The notes under the pieces: model-generated
Told to the model about the DNA's origin: nothing
Seen by the model: only the letters and a program-made list of their open reading frames with translations
Databases searched by the model: none
Origin: Bog-756 sp963727955
GTDB lineage: Bacteria; Actinomycetota; Acidimicrobiia; Acidimicrobiales; RAAP-2
Direction of reading: 5' to 3'
Assembly: GCA_963727955.1 (NCBI GenBank)
Contig: CAVSII010000003.1
Coordinates: 416,289-480,288, forward strand
DNA: 64,000 nt
Made by a program: the position numbers and the translations under genes
Shown here: piece by piece, positions 33,142-41,961 of the stretch
Position numbering within the stretch: the first letter of the stretch is position 1
How the letters are laid out: every line of letters begins with the position of its first letter

Positions 33142-33448
33142 TTTGCCCTCCACATTCTCTTCTCTTCGGGCATGCAATGAGCCGGTCAAGGCGCCGAGCC
33201 ACGCTTCGATGCCCCGATCCGTTACCACGCTTGTTTGTGCCCACCAGCCACCGCAATTGACTCTCACATCCCAATGGATTTGTCAACGCAACTTAGCGCC
33301 GGATAACTCTCGCGATTTCGTGAGGTCAGGCAAGGAGTCGTACTGCACTTTGTTCGGCGAGCGATCCGGCAAGACCGCGGCGTCGCCATGTCGGACGCAC
33401 CTCAACAAAATCTGGATTCTGGGCACGGCGTCCTGGGTACCGGTCCGG
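33142..33448. other. Intergenic region, no gene supported
   Basis: About 300 bases with lower GC than the flanks. It includes the end of the hydrolase pseudogene transcript and probably the promoter of the small gene/GH15 pair. I see no gene or RNA. Confidence 0.45.
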
Positions 33449-34313
33449 CTAGCCGCTGGCAGATAGGAGGAACTTCCGGGTCAGGCGGGCAACCGTGGCG
33501 GGCTTCTCGTCGAGTGCGAAATGACCAGCATCGAGAACGTGCACTTCGGCATTTGGGCACATCTCGGCGGTAGGCCTCGGCCTCTTCGACCTGGAACGAC
33601 GGGTCGAAGCGACCCCACAGAACCAGGAGCGGCGGCTGGTGGCGGCGGAGCCACTCCTGCCACCCGGGATAGCTGGCGACGTTGGTCCGGTAGTCATAGA
33701 ACAGATCCATCTGGGTGTCGCCCTGGCCGAGACGGCTCAAGAACGCGAATTCGTCCGTCCTGAGGTCCGGGTCATACAGCGACACGTTTGGGCTCGTTCC
33801 CACGTGCCGCTGGCGGGTGGCATCGAAGGACAAGAAGTTCGCCCGCAGATCCCCTTCGTTGACGGAGCGGTCGGCCCAGAAATCACGACGGGTTTGCCAG
33901 AGGGGCCCCAATCCGTCCTCGTGAGCTACCGCGTTCTAGATCACCAGGGAAGCCACTCGATCGGGATGTGCTGCTGCCAGGCGGAACCCTACGGGTCCTC
34001 CGTAGTCCTGCACGAAGAGGTTGTAGCGGTCGATGCGAAGGAGCTCGGTGAAGCGGTCGATGATGCGAGCAATGTTGTCGAAGGTGTAGGCGAACCCTGT
34101 CGGGTCTGGCGCTTCGCTGTGGCCAAATCCTGGATAGTCGGGAACGACCATATGGAAGGCGTCGGCCAGACGGGTGAAGAGCGGTTCGAACATCCGAGAG
34201 GACGACGGAAATCCGTGAAGGAGGAGCAAATTGGGCGCATCTGGGCTGCCTGTCTCGCGGTAGAAGATCGAAAGTCCGCCCACCTCAATCGATTTGTAGT
34301 TCGTCGCGCCCAT
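33449..34313 (-). pseudogene. Alpha/beta hydrolase (haloalkane dehalogenase-like), nonsense plus frameshift
   Basis: The frame from the ATG at 34313 gives LLLLHGFPSSSRMFEPLFTRL, VVPDYPGFGHSEAP and VQDYGGPVGFRLAAAHPDRVASLVI, the nucleophile elbow of dehalogenase-like hydrolases (Asp). It then meets TAG at 33936-33938 where CAG (Gln) is expected; the same frame continues NAVAHEDGLGPLWQ, VLWGRFDPSFQVEEAEAYRRDVP. At the A3 run (ttt, 33552-33554) one extra base moves the ending NAEVHVLDAGHFALDE, with the catalytic His, into another frame. Two independent lesions make a real pseudogene more likely than error. Confidence 0.8.
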
Positions 34314-34460
34314 GTTCGAGTCCGATCCCCACACAATCTTGCCCTCTGACGCCGGTTTCTGCACCCAAATTGCGGGCCGAGGGTGTCCAAGTCCCCCCCC
34401 GTACCCGGCAGCGTTCGGGGATGGCGTGACACCGATCCGCTGCCGGCAGGCCGGCTTGAG

Positions 34461-35411
34461 TCACAAACGCGAGACGAGCTCAGCCACGATCTCCGCCGCT
34501 GGTCGTGGTTGCCTGGCCAGCGCCACGCTCTGTCCGGCCCACATGGACAGCGCTTCAATGTCGCCGGTAGTGCCAACCATCGGCGGGGCTGGCTCGTAGC
34601 GGACGATTGCTTCGCCCGAAGCGAAGTGCGCGATGACATCGCCCACTCCGGGCCTACTCTCCAGAGGCGGCCGGCCCGCGGCCTCCCACATCTCAGACGT
34701 CGAGTTGCGGAGGGCACGGTGGGGCGAGTCCGGCCAGTCGACGTCGTAGAGGTCGGGATACCACTCCGCGTCGGTCTCGAAAGCGTTGATCAGCCGAGTG
34801 CGGTATTCCTGGTGGATGGGCATCTCCTGGGCAAGCAGAAACTGGGTACCCACCCACGCCGCCTGAGCGCCCAGGGCGAGAACGGCAGCCACGCCGCGAG
34901 CGTCCCCTATCCCTCCGGCCGCGATCACTGGCACCGGCGCCACCGCGTCGACGACGGCCGGCACCAAGGGGAGCGTCGCAATCCGACTCCCCACGTGCCC
35001 CCCAGCCTCCCAACCCTGTGCCACGATGACGTCAGCTCCGCTGGCCACCGCCCGCCGTGCCTCTTCGGCGCTTCCAACCGTACACAGAACCAGTCCCTCC
35101 GCATCGTGGACCCGCTCGATGTAGCCAGCCGGATCTCCCAGAAACAGGGACACGATCCGCAAACCGGCCTCGAGGGCTTCATCGAGTCGACGGTGCTGAT
35201 CGGAGATGAGAACCAGGTTGCCGCAGAAGGGACGATCGGTGAGCGCCGCCGTCTGGCGAACCACGTCACCTGCCGGATCGGACCACGTCAACGTCACCAT
35301 GCCGAGCCCACCGGCGTTCGAGACTGCTGCAGCCAGTTCGGGCACCGCCACCATCGCCGCCAAGACGATCGGTTGTTCAATCCCGAGCAGTTCGCAGACC
35401 GGCGTTCGCAC
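34461..35411 (-). CDS. Nitronate monooxygenase family protein
   Basis: FMN-dependent TIM-barrel enzyme of 316 residues. Marks are PIVLAAMVAVPELAAAVSNAGGLGMV at the N-terminus, the conserved VIVAQGWEAGGHVG and PVIAAGGIGDARGVAAVLALGAQAAWVGTQFL phosphate-binding region. Enzymes of this class oxidise alkyl nitronates, and some act as enoyl reductases. The C-terminal 60 residues are variable. It lies 62 bases downstream of the second peroxiredoxin-like gene on the same strand. Confidence 0.9.
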   Translation of the reverse strand: MRTPVCELLGIEQPIVLAAMVAVPELAAAVSNAGGLGMVTLTWSDPAGDVVRQTAALTDRPFCGNLVLISDQHRRLDEALEAGLRIVSLFLGDPAGYIERVHDAEGLVLCTVGSAEEARRAVASGADVIVAQGWEAGGHVGSRIATLPLVPAVVDAVAPVPVIAAGGIGDARGVAAVLALGAQAAWVGTQFLLAQEMPIHQEYRTRLINAFETDAEWYPDLYDVDWPDSPHRALRNSTSEMWEAAGRPPLESRPGVGDVIAHFASGEAIVRYEPAPPMVGTTGDIEALSMWAGQSVALARQPRPAAEIVAELVSRL

Positions 35412-35473
35412 TATTCCATCTACCCTTTCGATCCAGGGCGTCCTCCACCCAACACGGACAGATCGAAATTCTT

Positions 35474-36076
35474 CTAGGACTCATACGATGTGGGCATCGA
35501 CTTGGCGGCCCGTTTGTTCCAACCGTGAAAGCTCGAGTAGTCGCCTGCATCCCAGGCCTCGCGCAATCCCGGCTTGCTCAGGTCCCAGTCGGGGCGGATC
35601 TCCCTGGACGCAGCGCACAAGTCGGACCACAGGTCGTAAAACGACGGGCGTCCCCAGAACCAGTAGCCGTTGTAGATGCTGTGAATGAGGAGTCCAGGCT
35701 TGAGTACCAGCGTATGGGGGATCATCGGATCGTGCTCGGGATCCGTGTATTCCTGGATGTCGAGGTCCTTTTGTATCTTCCGAGCTGGGTCCGAGAGAAA
35801 GGTCCATTGGGCGCCGACTGAACCCCGGAACTCCTGCAGGGTGTGGTGGTCATCGGTGGCGATGGTGACCACCTGGGTATAGGCGACGCCGATTTTCGGA
35901 TAGTTGGCTGCGAGCTCCAGGTGCTGCTGGTGTTCCTTCGGACAGTAATTGCCTCGGGCCAGCGTGAGGATCATCGGATCGTCACCTTGGAGCTCACTGA
36001 GTGTGCGGACGACGTTGGTGTGATCGGGCAACGAGTAGTCGGGGAACACGCCGCGTGGCCTGATGTCGGATCGCAT
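35474..36076 (-). CDS. Peroxiredoxin/redoxin-like protein
   Basis: Thioredoxin-fold protein of 200 residues with a single catalytic-type cysteine, Cys45 in LARGNYCPKEHQQ, followed by VVTIATDD, WTFLSDPARKIQKDLDI and IPHTLVLKPGLLIHSIYNGYWFWG. It probably reduces peroxides or acts in thiol exchange. It is a paralogue of 30310-30924, which has lost this cysteine. The ATG at 36076 is chosen by alignment with that paralogue; the frame upstream to 36394 is unrelated and contains a VOC relic in another frame. Confidence 0.85.
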   Translation of the reverse strand: MRSDIRPRGVFPDYSLPDHTNVVRTLSELQGDDPMILTLARGNYCPKEHQQHLELAANYPKIGVAYTQVVTIATDDHHTLQEFRGSVGAQWTFLSDPARKIQKDLDIQEYTDPEHDPMIPHTLVLKPGLLIHSIYNGYWFWGRPSFYDLWSDLCAASREIRPDWDLSKPGLREAWDAGDYSSFHGWNKRAAKSMPTSYES

Positions 36077-36114
36077 GGAGAACTGCCTTTCACTCGACGA
36101 TGTCTGCGGGGATC

Positions 36115-36355
36115 TCAGTGTCGGTTGGACTGGCCGCCACCCGGGTGGCGGATCTCGCCGGTTCGGAGAGCACCCGTTTCTTGCTGTAAGCCGCGTAGAC
36201 CAAACGGCGTGCCGGAAAACCCAGTCCTTGGGGCGGGCAAGATCACCGTGCCACCGAGCACCCAGTGCAGGAACGCCCGAGAGCACTCGGCGTCGTCCGA
36301 GACGGTGAAACGGGCCCAGCACGATTTCGTCTGTCAGCGGTCCGAGCCCAGCCAT
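36115..36355 (-). pseudogene. VOC family protein, frameshifted N-terminal remnant
   Basis: GGAGG precedes an ATG at 36355 that reads MAGLGPLTDEIVL. One extra G in a G3 run shifts the frame; the next frame continues LARFTVSDDAECSRAFLHWVLGGTV, which parallels the two-domain VOC gene (THFIVSDDVERSRRFYTEVLGG). Similarity then fades and a stop occurs at 36115. This is a short dead copy. Confidence 0.55.
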
Positions 36356-36571
36356 CTGGCACCTCCGTCCGTTAGAAGTCCGACCCGTCGACAACCGGCG
36401 GCCCTGTCACCGGTGTAGCCACCCCCCCAAGAGTGCGCCACCGGACACGAGATGTCCATAGGCGATCACCCGAGCGCAGGCGCCTCTGCGAGGTCCCTCG
36501 CCTCCATTACTGTCCCGACTCGCCCCTGGAGTGTCGGATCGCTCTGCCTCCCGAGCCCAGGCCCTTGTTGC

Positions 36572-36928
36572 TCAGGAATGGATGGTAATGGCGTAGCCAT
36601 CTGGGTCAGCGAACACAAACGTCCGGCCAAATGGACCATCGAAAGGCTCAGTGACGATTCGCACCCCGGCATTGACAAGCCGATCGTGCAGGGCTTGGGG
36701 GTCATCGGCCTTGAGCCACAATGCGACGCCCCAGCCGAGACGCTCGACCGCCTTCAAGTCAATGGCCGGCTCACGCACGGCAAAGGGAATAGGAGCGGTG
36801 GAAAAGACGACCGCTCCTGGTGGGCTCTGGGCTGCCCGCTCGAGGCCAAGCTGCTCCGTATAGAACAGGGCAGCCACTTCGAGGTCGCTGACTTGTAGTG
36901 CGATGAAGTCGGGTCCGATGACTCTCAC
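36572..36928 (-). CDS. VOC family (glyoxalase-like) protein
   Basis: VOC protein of 118 residues: DFIALQVSDLEVAALFYTEQLGLE, PIPFAVREP, GVALWLKADDPQALHDRLVNAGVRI and FGRTFVFADPDGYAITIHS. The final metal-ligand position is occupied by T or H rather than Glu, so it may bind rather than turn over a ligand. It is divergent from a MarR gene, and two dyads fill the gap, so it is a likely target of that regulator, as in MarR-controlled drug or electrophile resistance. Confidence 0.88.
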   Translation of the reverse strand: MRVIGPDFIALQVSDLEVAALFYTEQLGLERAAQSPPGAVVFSTAPIPFAVREPAIDLKAVERLGWGVALWLKADDPQALHDRLVNAGVRIVTEPFDGPFGRTFVFADPDGYAITIHS

Positions 36929-36942
36929 GTGATCTCCTCTAT

Positions 36943-36986
36943 AGTTATCAGGCTACCTGATAACTATATCAGGTAGCCTGATAACT
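36943..36986. promoter_or_regulatory. 44-bp palindrome made of two MarR operators
   Basis: Positions 36943-36962 and 36967-36986 are exact inverted copies (20-bp arms) with ACTA between. Inside, 36943-36965 is itself a perfect dyad (AGTTATCAGG, CTA, CCTGATAACT) and 36964-36986 is a near-perfect one (CTATATCAGG, TAG, CCTGATAACT). This fits two MarR dimers bound side by side between the VOC and MarR genes, which start 15 and 14 bases from the palindrome. Confidence 0.85.
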
Positions 36987-36999
36987 GCAAGGGGGCCCG

Positions 37000-37452
37000 A
37001 TGAGGAAGACAGAGAAGCCAGTGCCGAAAGCCGAGGAGATGTCGGGCTACCTGGTCAAGCGGGCTCAATCGGTCATCCATCTCGCCCTGGAGGAGATCGT
37101 CTCCAGGCAAGGACTCGGGATCCCCCATTACGTCGTACTCACGTTGTTGGCCGAGTCGCCGGGGTTGCCAAACGCCGAGCTTGCCCGGAAGGCCTTCGTA
37201 ACGCCCCAATCAATGAACGAGGTCCTGAGGCAGCTCGAAGCATCCGGCTTAGTGGAGCGTCACCAGAGTCAGTCAAATGCGCGGATCCTCAACGCTCACT
37301 TGACCCCGGCGGGCAAGAAGACATGGCGATCGGTCGATGACGGCGTTCGGGAATTGGAAGAGCGTCTGCTCCGCGGTCTCACGCAGGACGAGGTCCGTGT
37401 CCTGAACCGATCGCTCGAGGCGATCATCCGAAACTTGACCCCGACGCCGTGA
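37000..37452 (+). CDS. MarR family transcriptional regulator
   Basis: Winged-helix dimer of 150 residues: GYLVKRAQSVIHLALEEIVSRQGLGIPHYVVLTLLAESPGLPNAELARKAFVTPQSMNEVLRQLEASGLVERHQ is the MarR helix-wing pattern, and LTPAGKKTW belongs to the wing end. It should repress the divergent VOC gene and itself through the palindrome at 36943-36986. A purine-rich AAGGGGGCCCG precedes the ATG. Confidence 0.92.
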   Translation: MRKTEKPVPKAEEMSGYLVKRAQSVIHLALEEIVSRQGLGIPHYVVLTLLAESPGLPNAELARKAFVTPQSMNEVLRQLEASGLVERHQSQSNARILNAHLTPAGKKTWRSVDDGVRELEERLLRGLTQDEVRVLNRSLEAIIRNLTPTP

Positions 37453-37758
37453 GGTCCATCAGACGCACACGCCCTCGTGAGCTGGCGTCCTGGATTTTCA
37501 CTCAAGCCGGGTAGTAGCTGGCTTGCGTCCCATTAGGGTTCGCAATTTTTTTGAGACCTTCTGGAGTCGGTCGCCGGTGGACTCCCCTACAGCCTGCACC
37601 AGACGGAGGAGGCGCATCGACGAAGCGGATCAGGGCGACGCCAGGTCGCTGTGCTCGATGGTGGCAGGGCCCGACTCTCGGTCGCCGATGTGGCGTTGGC
37701 AGAGACTCCCCAGTCACTGGCCTTACATAGTCGTGACCCATACCGGTCACCCGGGGGG
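37453..37758. other. Intergenic region, no gene supported
   Basis: About 300 bases between convergent MarR and ABC permease genes. Frames here are continuations of non-coding frames from the permease. I see no gene. Confidence 0.5.
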
Positions 37759-38493
37759 TCAGTTGATGTCCTGGCGAACGGACCGGGCGATACCGACGAC
37801 CGCTAGTACGCCGGCCCAGGCGATCAACGTGATGCCGCCGGCGCCTGGCGACAGGAGATGATGGGCCCGGAGGCCCATGAGTGCGTCCGAAGCATGGGTT
37901 GGCGTGAACCGCCCTACCGAGGGGACGAGGCCGAACAGGAGATCGTCGACGACGAGGCCCCAGGCCAGGAGTGTGATGATGCCGCCGACCTGGTTGTGGA
38001 TGATCGCGCCGAGGCTGGCGCCGATGGCGCCCCACAGAGCCGCGCCGGCCAGCCCGCCGAGCGTGAGCAGCAGAATGTCGCCGCTGCCGAGCACGACGGC
38101 GATGCCGCGCCCGTCGAGGATCGCGTAGCCAATCGCCCAGCCGATCACCTCACCGAGTATCCCGAACGCGAGTCCGGCAAGCGCGCCGGCGATGGCCTTG
38201 GCGGTCAGGACGTGTGCGCGTACGGGATTGAATAAGAACGTCGGACGGATCGTGCAGTAGCGGTACTCGCTGGTCACCAGCAACACCCCCGCAATTGCGG
38301 CGAACACGGCGGTGAAACTGCTCAGGCTCAGCAGCTGACGCTGGTCCTCTCTGCTGGCAAGCCCGCTTGGGTGGGTGAGCAGCCCGGTGAGCAGCGTGAA
38401 GAGCAGGATCAGCGCGATCATCCCGAGGATCAGCCCGATCGTGGTCCGGGTCGTGCGAATCTTCAAAAGCTCCGCCCTGATCTGCGCCATCAT
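37759..38493 (-). CDS. ABC-2 type transporter permease
   Basis: Integral membrane protein of 244 residues with about six hydrophobic segments, beginning RAELLKIRTTRTTIGLILGMIALILLFTLLTGLL and including YRYCTIRPTFLFNPVRAHVLTAKAIAGALAG, typical of ABC-2 permeases linked to bacitracin- or drug-export ATPases. It forms the exporter with the ATPase upstream. The start ATG overlaps the ATPase stop (ATGATG), so 38493 or 38490 are both possible. The C-terminus ends RSVRQDIN. Confidence 0.9.
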   Translation of the reverse strand: MMAQIRAELLKIRTTRTTIGLILGMIALILLFTLLTGLLTHPSGLASREDQRQLLSLSSFTAVFAAIAGVLLVTSEYRYCTIRPTFLFNPVRAHVLTAKAIAGALAGLAFGILGEVIGWAIGYAILDGRGIAVVLGSGDILLLTLGGLAGAALWGAIGASLGAIIHNQVGGIITLLAWGLVVDDLLFGLVPSVGRFTPTHASDALMGLRAHHLLSPGAGGITLIAWAGVLAVVGIARSVRQDIN

Positions 38494-39386
38494 GCCGGCG
38501 CCTCCGAGGTCAGTTGGAGGAAGATGTCCTCCAGCAAGCCTGCATCGTTGACCAGCTCGTGGACCGGGACGCCGGCGGCGAAAGCAATTTCACCGATCCG
38601 CTCACTGGATGCCCCCTGGACGAGCAGCGCGTGGTCGGTACCCGTCGTCACCTGCAGAGCCTCGTCACGCAGCGCCTTGGTGAGTCGCTCCGGGTCGCCG
38701 CTGCGGACGCGAACTGCGCCGCCGGCACGCGCCGTCAGCTCTGTCAGTGAGGACGAGAGAACGAGCCGCCCGCCACTAATGATGAGCACGCGATCAGCCG
38801 TCTGGGCGACCTCGGCGAGCACATGACTGGAGATGAGGACCGTGCGGCCCTCTGAGGCCAGGCCGTGCAGGAAGTCCCGCAGCCAGCGCACGCCCTCCGG
38901 GTCAAGCCCGTTGGCCGGCTCATCGAGGATCAGCAGCTCCGGGTCGCCAAGCAGCGCCGCCGCCAGCCCAAGCCGCTGACGCATCCCCAGCGAGTACCCC
39001 TTTACACGCCGGTGGGCGGACTCACCGAGATCCACCAAACGCAACACCTCGTCCGCACGCAAGTCAGGAACTTCGACGGCCTGCCCGAGCATCCGCAGGT
39101 GATCGCGCCCCGTTCGGCCGGGGTGGAAGTCGGTCGCCTCGAGCACGACACCGATCCGCAGAGCCGCACGCGGCAACGCCGCGTAAGGATGATCGAACAC
39201 CAGTGCTCGTCCACTCGTCGGCGTCGCCAGACCCAGGATCATCCGCAGCGTCGTCGTCTTGCCGGCGCCGTTCGGTCCGAGAAAGCCTGTGATCGTCCCA
39301 GCCTCCAACGCAAAGGACAGATCCGTGACCGCTGAGACCTCACCAAACCGCTTCGTCAAGGACTCGGCTTCGACGACCGCCGTCAT
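38490..39386 (-). CDS. ABC transporter ATP-binding protein (ABC-2 exporter)
   Basis: ATPase of 298 residues: VVEAESLTKRFGEVSAVTDLSF, Walker A GPNGAGKTT, signature YSLGMRQRLGLAAALLG, Walker B LLILDEPANGLDPEG and H-loop TVLISSHVLAEVAQ. The C-terminal 80 residues form the accessory domain seen in lantibiotic or bacitracin exporters. The start at 39386 is fixed by an ATGA overlap with the MerR stop; a longer frame to 39686 lies inside MerR. It is the middle gene of a MerR-ATPase-permease operon. Confidence 0.94.
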   Translation of the reverse strand: MTAVVEAESLTKRFGEVSAVTDLSFALEAGTITGFLGPNGAGKTTTLRMILGLATPTSGRALVFDHPYAALPRAALRIGVVLEATDFHPGRTGRDHLRMLGQAVEVPDLRADEVLRLVDLGESAHRRVKGYSLGMRQRLGLAAALLGDPELLILDEPANGLDPEGVRWLRDFLHGLASEGRTVLISSHVLAEVAQTADRVLIISGGRLVLSSSLTELTARAGGAVRVRSGDPERLTKALRDEALQVTTGTDHALLVQGASSERIGEIAFAAGVPVHELVNDAGLLEDIFLQLTSEAPA

Positions 39387-40234
39387 CCGCCTGGCTGACG
39401 GCTGAACGGGACGGCGAAGTCTTGATAGGTGCCCTGCCCAAATTCGCTCGGGAGATAGGTGATCCGCAAACCCAGATCGGCCATGCCCATGGCCAGGCGT
39501 AGGTCGTGCTGCTGCTCGCTCCAAGCCTCCAGCGATCGTGAGACCACTTGCCATTCGGCGCCGTCCATCTGTCCATCGCCGATGTTCACGAACGCCTCCT
39601 GATGAGCGGGTTCGGCACGCTGGGTCAGCTCCGGACAGCGGGCGCCGAGTGCTTCCGCCTCGTCTGGTGGGACCGGATGGCACCACTCCATCGGACCGTC
39701 GCTGTCCCCGCTGACCTCACCCCAGAAGATGCAGAAGAACGCCCCGGCGCGTCCCTCCAGGACCGGAAGCTGGTAGCGGCGAAGCAGGGCGATGAACTCC
39801 TTCCCGAACGCCCATGCCGCTTTGTCGTCGGTAACGTTGCGCTTCACGCACAGCAGGCTGCGATCGGGTATCTCCCTCGTGTTGATCTCGTACATGACTG
39901 ACTTCTTTCCGCTCAGCTCGTCGATCAGGTATGCGGCGAGGGCGCGGCGGCCCCTGTGCTCGGCCTCGGTTGCAGCCCAGACCTGGCGGACGCGGTCTGC
40001 CGCCTCAACCGGCTCAAGCGGCAGGATCGCCTTGATCTCCGCCAGCGGGACCTGCAGCTGGCGCAGCGCCGCGATCAGTCGCGCCTGCTTGAGCTGGTCG
40101 GGCTCATAGAAGCGGTACCCAGAGACCTCATCCACCCGTGCCGGCGGCAGCAGACCCAGCTCGTCATAGAGCCGCAACGCCTTGGCGGACAGCCGCGAGT
40201 CTCTGGCGAACTCTCCGATGCTCATCTGATCCAC
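39383..40234 (-). CDS. MerR family regulator with GyrI-like domain
   Basis: Regulator of 283 residues with GTG start at 40234 (ATG at 40225 also possible). The HTH is MSIGEFARDSRLSAKALRLYDELGLLPPARVDEVSGYRFYEPDQLKQARLI. From about residue 115 the C-terminus shows an effector-binding fold (IPDRSLLCVKRNVTDDKAAWAFGKEFIALLRRY, GPMEWCHPVPPDEAE). It probably senses a toxic compound and controls the ABC exporter it overlaps by ATGA. Confidence 0.9.
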   Translation of the reverse strand: MDQMSIGEFARDSRLSAKALRLYDELGLLPPARVDEVSGYRFYEPDQLKQARLIAALRQLQVPLAEIKAILPLEPVEAADRVRQVWAATEAEHRGRRALAAYLIDELSGKKSVMYEINTREIPDRSLLCVKRNVTDDKAAWAFGKEFIALLRRYQLPVLEGRAGAFFCIFWGEVSGDSDGPMEWCHPVPPDEAEALGARCPELTQRAEPAHQEAFVNIGDGQMDGAEWQVVSRSLEAWSEQQHDLRLAMGMADLGLRITYLPSEFGQGTYQDFAVPFSRQPGG

Positions 40235-40389
40235 GTGTGTGCTCGCTCCTCATCGACATGACAGCTACCCGACAAGTCTGCGGCCTCCCCCAGGGTCAAG
40301 GTCAAGCCACCCCGTCGCAAAACGTGGATCGGTATCCCCGGTGTGGTCATTCCTCCATGAATTGGTACCTTCCGCACCGTCGCCATGCC

Positions 40390-40512
40390 TTAGGCCGTCT
40401 CGGACGCCAGGACCGTGGCGACCGGTTGCCGAGTGCCGATCCGTGCCGGCACAAGGGTAGGTACGGCGATCGCGACGACTGTCCCGAGCACAGTTGCAAC
40501 GAACCCGACACT
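40390..40512 (-). pseudogene. FtsX-type permease, C-terminal fragment
   Basis: Reading away from the IS element, the minus strand encodes VGFVATVLGTVVAIAVPTLVPAR followed by IGTRQPVATVLASETA and TAA at 40390-40392. This is the last helix and tail typical of FtsX-like ABC permeases. The rest of the gene is missing. Sequence on the other side of the IS does not rejoin this frame cleanly, so it was already broken before or has decayed since insertion. Confidence 0.4.
40504..40512. repeat. Target-site duplication CCCGACACT (left copy)
   Basis: The 9-bp word CCCGACACT directly abuts the left inverted repeat of the IS256-type element and recurs at 41953-41961 directly after the right end. A 9-bp duplication fits the 8-9 bp normal for this IS family. 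Confidence 0.85.
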
Positions 40513-41952
40513 GAGTTAGAACCAGAAGTTGTGGATGCACGATCTGACGATGGACGCGACGTACCCTCCAAGTTGACCAAACAACGAGTCCGCCGGGTGA
40601 GACCAGCGGGGAGGGATACGCCAATGTTGAAGTTAGTCCAAGACGCGACCGCTGACGCGGTTGATGACCCCGAGGCGATGACCATCGACCTCGATGAGAT
40701 GTGCCGGGTAGCTGCCCAAGAGATGCTGGCCGTGGCACTGGCCGCCGAGCGCCGGGCCTACCTCGAGGCCCATGCTGAGCTGCTCGACGCCGCCGGTCAC
40801 CGCCTGGTGGTGGGCAACGGCTCGGCCCGGGCCCGCGAGGTCACGACCGGGGCCGGGGTAGTCGAGGTCAGGGCTCCGCGGGTAGACGACCGCCGCGAGG
40901 GCGAACGGTTCTCCTCGGCCATCCTGCCGGCCTACATGCGCAAGTCGCCCAAGGTGACCGAGGTGCTGCCCATCTTGTACCTGCGCGGGCTCTCGACCGG
41001 CGACTTCGCACCCGCCCTCGGTGAGTTCTTCGGCTCTGACGCCGGGCTCTCCGCGTCCACGGTCAACCGCCTGACCGAAGCCTGGCAGGCCGAGCACGCC
41101 GACTGGAACGAGCGGGACCTCTCGGGCCTCGACTTCGTCTACTTCTGGGCCGACGGGGTGCATTTCAACATCCGGCTGGAAGAGGACCGACTGTGCTGCC
41201 TGGTGATCGTCGGTGTACGCCCCGACGGCACCAAGGAGCTGGTGGCGCTGGCTGATGGCTACCGCGAGTCCACCGACAGCTGGGCCGAGGTCCTGCGCAG
41301 CCTGCGTGACCGGGGCCTCGAGGCCCCGGTGCTCGCCGTCGGCGACGGAGCGCTCGGATTCTGGGGAGCACTGCGTGAGGTGTTCCCCCAGACCCGTGAG
41401 CAGCGTTGCTGGGTGCATCGCACAGCCAACGTGCTCGACGCCCTGCCCAAACGGCTCCACGCCGAGGCCAAGGACGCCGTGCGCAACATCTACGGGGCGC
41501 CGTCGCGCACCGAGGCACTCGAAGCGGTGAAGGTCTTCGCCGAGACCTACGCCGACTTCAAGAAGGCCACCGACAAGATCACCGGTGAGCTCGACACGCT
41601 GCTCGCCTTCTTCGACTTCCCCGTCGAGCACTGGGTCCACCTGCGCACCACCAACCCGATCGAGTCCACCTTCTCGACGGTGAGACTCCGTACCAAGGTC
41701 ACCCGGGGCGCCGGATCCCGCCAGGCCGGCCTGGCCATGGCCTACAAGCTGCTCGACTCCGCCCAGGACCGCTGGCGACGGATCGGCGGCGCAGAGCTCG
41801 TCCCGCTGGTCCGGGCGCGAGCAACCTTCATTGACGGCCAGCTACAAGAGAGGAGCGACAACAAGGCCGAATCGGCCACAGATACCGACACCAAGAAGGG
41901 GTCAGTCGCCGCCTGAGTGAGATTTCTCATCCACAACTCTTGACAATGACTC
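40513..41952 (+). mobile_element. IS256-family insertion sequence, complete (1440 bp)
   Basis: Ends are imperfect 25-bp inverted repeats (40513-40537 and 41928-41952) matching at 18 of 25 positions, with AGTTGTGGATG fully conserved at their inner ends. They are flanked by the 9-bp direct repeat CCCGACACT. One transposase gene fills the interior. Intact ends, target duplication and an open transposase indicate a recent insertion. It sits between a permease fragment and a LuxR relic, so no intact gene was hit. Confidence 0.9.
40624..41916 (+). CDS. IS256-family transposase
   Basis: Mutator-type DDE transposase of 430 residues. Catalytic residues are Asp177 in FVYFWADGVHF, Asp241 in VLAVGDGALGFW and Glu347 in TTNPIESTFSTV; RCWVHRTANVLDALPK (C/D-x2-H region) is also conserved. 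The ATG at 40624 begins MLKLVQDATADAVDDPEAM. The frame stays open 486 bases upstream, beyond the IS end at 40513, but that extension is not coding. It appears fully functional. Confidence 0.95.
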   Translation: MLKLVQDATADAVDDPEAMTIDLDEMCRVAAQEMLAVALAAERRAYLEAHAELLDAAGHRLVVGNGSARAREVTTGAGVVEVRAPRVDDRREGERFSSAILPAYMRKSPKVTEVLPILYLRGLSTGDFAPALGEFFGSDAGLSASTVNRLTEAWQAEHADWNERDLSGLDFVYFWADGVHFNIRLEEDRLCCLVIVGVRPDGTKELVALADGYRESTDSWAEVLRSLRDRGLEAPVLAVGDGALGFWGALREVFPQTREQRCWVHRTANVLDALPKRLHAEAKDAVRNIYGAPSRTEALEAVKVFAETYADFKKATDKITGELDTLLAFFDFPVEHWVHLRTTNPIESTFSTVRLRTKVTRGAGSRQAGLAMAYKLLDSAQDRWRRIGGAELVPLVRARATFIDGQLQERSDNKAESATDTDTKKGSVAA

Positions 41953-41961
41953 CCCGACACT
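41953..41961. repeat. Target-site duplication CCCGACACT (right copy)
   Basis: Exact copy of 40504-40512 directly after the right inverted repeat of the IS. Confidence 0.85.

Noticed and set aside
40138..40623. N-terminal extension of the transposase to a 592-residue protein
   Set aside because: The extension lies outside the inverted repeats and target duplication and does not resemble IS256 transposases.
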